A stretch of DNA of 5,783 bases, from assembly GCA_015655035.1 (NCBI GenBank), contig JAATFS010000379.1:1-5783 (forward strand). The letters run 5' to 3'. The notes under the pieces were generated by a model. It was not told the DNA's origin, did not search any database, and saw only the letters and a program-made list of their open reading frames with translations. The translations under genes were made by a program, and so were the position numbers. Shown piece by piece: positions 5,684 through 5,783 of the stretch (positions are counted from its first letter, which is position 1; every line of letters begins with the position of its first letter). Origin of the DNA: Lysobacterales bacterium (GTDB lineage: Bacteria; Pseudomonadota; Gammaproteobacteria; Xanthomonadales; Xanthomonadaceae).

Positions 5684-5712
5684 ATAATAACTAGCGCGCT
5701 ATTAAATAGCAA
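5684..5712 (-). promoter_or_regulatory. Promoter of ohrR (-ohr)
   Basis: On the minus strand TTGCTA (5712-5707) and TATTAT (5689-5684) are spaced by exactly 17 bases in the most AT-rich part of this end. The expected start is near 5677-5676, at the ohrR ATG. The operator palindrome covers most of the -35 and part of the spacer, so bound repressor would exclude RNA polymerase. Confidence 0.75.
5698..5710. promoter_or_regulatory. OhrR operator at the ohrR promoter
   Basis: GCTATTAAATAGC is a perfect 13-bp dyad (6-bp arms, one central base) overlapping the -35 box. Its position, and its near-identical copy before ohr, fit a self-regulated OhrR site. Assignment to OhrR is by position and by the A/T-rich dyads known for this family. 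Confidence 0.75.
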
Positions 5713-5742
5713 GCGATACCGACCGCTCCTGCACATACGGCG

Positions 5743-5778
5743 GCCGCACCCCCCGCCATTGTTCAGGCGCGGTGCGGC
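5743..5778. other. Stem-loop at the right edge, upstream of ohrR
   Basis: GCCGCACC (5743-5750) and GGTGCGGC (5771-5778) are perfect 8-bp arms, with an inner CGCC/GGCG stem (5754-5757 with 5766-5769). It may end transcription of a gene outside the window, but no T-run is visible and the neighbour cannot be seen. Nothing coding could be supported beyond 5712. Confidence 0.4.
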
Positions 5779-5783
5779 GTGGC

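Noticed and set aside
5677..5736. Upstream ATG codons (5736 and 5685) as ohrR starts
   Set aside because: 5736 would put the operator and promoter inside the gene and add a non-family N-terminus; 5685 overlaps the -10 box. The three-residue offset to published numbering leaves 5685 a minor possibility.

Overview
The window looks like chromosomal DNA of a Xanthomonas or close relative (Xanthomonadaceae). This rests on the high G+C coding sequence, the ohrR-then-ohr gene order, and an OhrR whose three cysteines and two key tyrosines have the same spacing as the well-studied Xanthomonas campestris protein. The species is inferred from these family features; no database comparison was made.

Layout. 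Positions 1-672 (minus) hold most of a class I SAM-dependent methyltransferase with an apparent Sec signal peptide; its 3' end lies beyond the left edge. A 176-bp divergent intergenic region follows and carries a perfect 15-bp dyad. On the plus strand, an aldo/keto reductase (849-1811) and a CurA-like zinc-free MDR reductase (1844-2875) are 32 bp apart and probably form an operon. They converge on a small, unrecognised, mostly helical minus-strand gene (2963-3379) with an internal duplicated motif. Next on the minus strand is an alpha/beta hydrolase (3529-4230) that has only non-ATG starts. The region 4231-4694 has no convincing gene. It holds a likely dispersed intergenic repeat (about 4331-4630) with hexamer tracts and an inverted repeat, then a strong hairpin that probably ends the ohr transcript. 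The right end is the organic-peroxide module ohrR-ohr on the minus strand (5676 down to 4695).

The peroxide module is the best-understood part. Ohr reduces organic and lipid hydroperoxides, and OhrR is the cysteine-based MarR-type repressor that senses them. The sequence shows a good -35/-10 pair for ohrR overlapped by the 13-bp palindrome GCTATTAAATAGC. Twelve bases of that palindrome recur between ohrR and ohr, together with two small stem-loops. The predicted ohrR start site falls almost on its ATG, which suggests a leaderless message.

The two plus-strand reductases belong to families that often reduce reactive carbonyls, so a general electrophile/oxidative-stress theme is possible, but nothing visible ties them to OhrR control. 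No CRISPR array, tRNA, rRNA, transposase or prophage gene was seen. I found no clearly new multigene system. The least explained items are the duplicated-motif protein, the second OhrR-box copy with its leader structure, and the repeat that keeps an open frame into the hydrolase.
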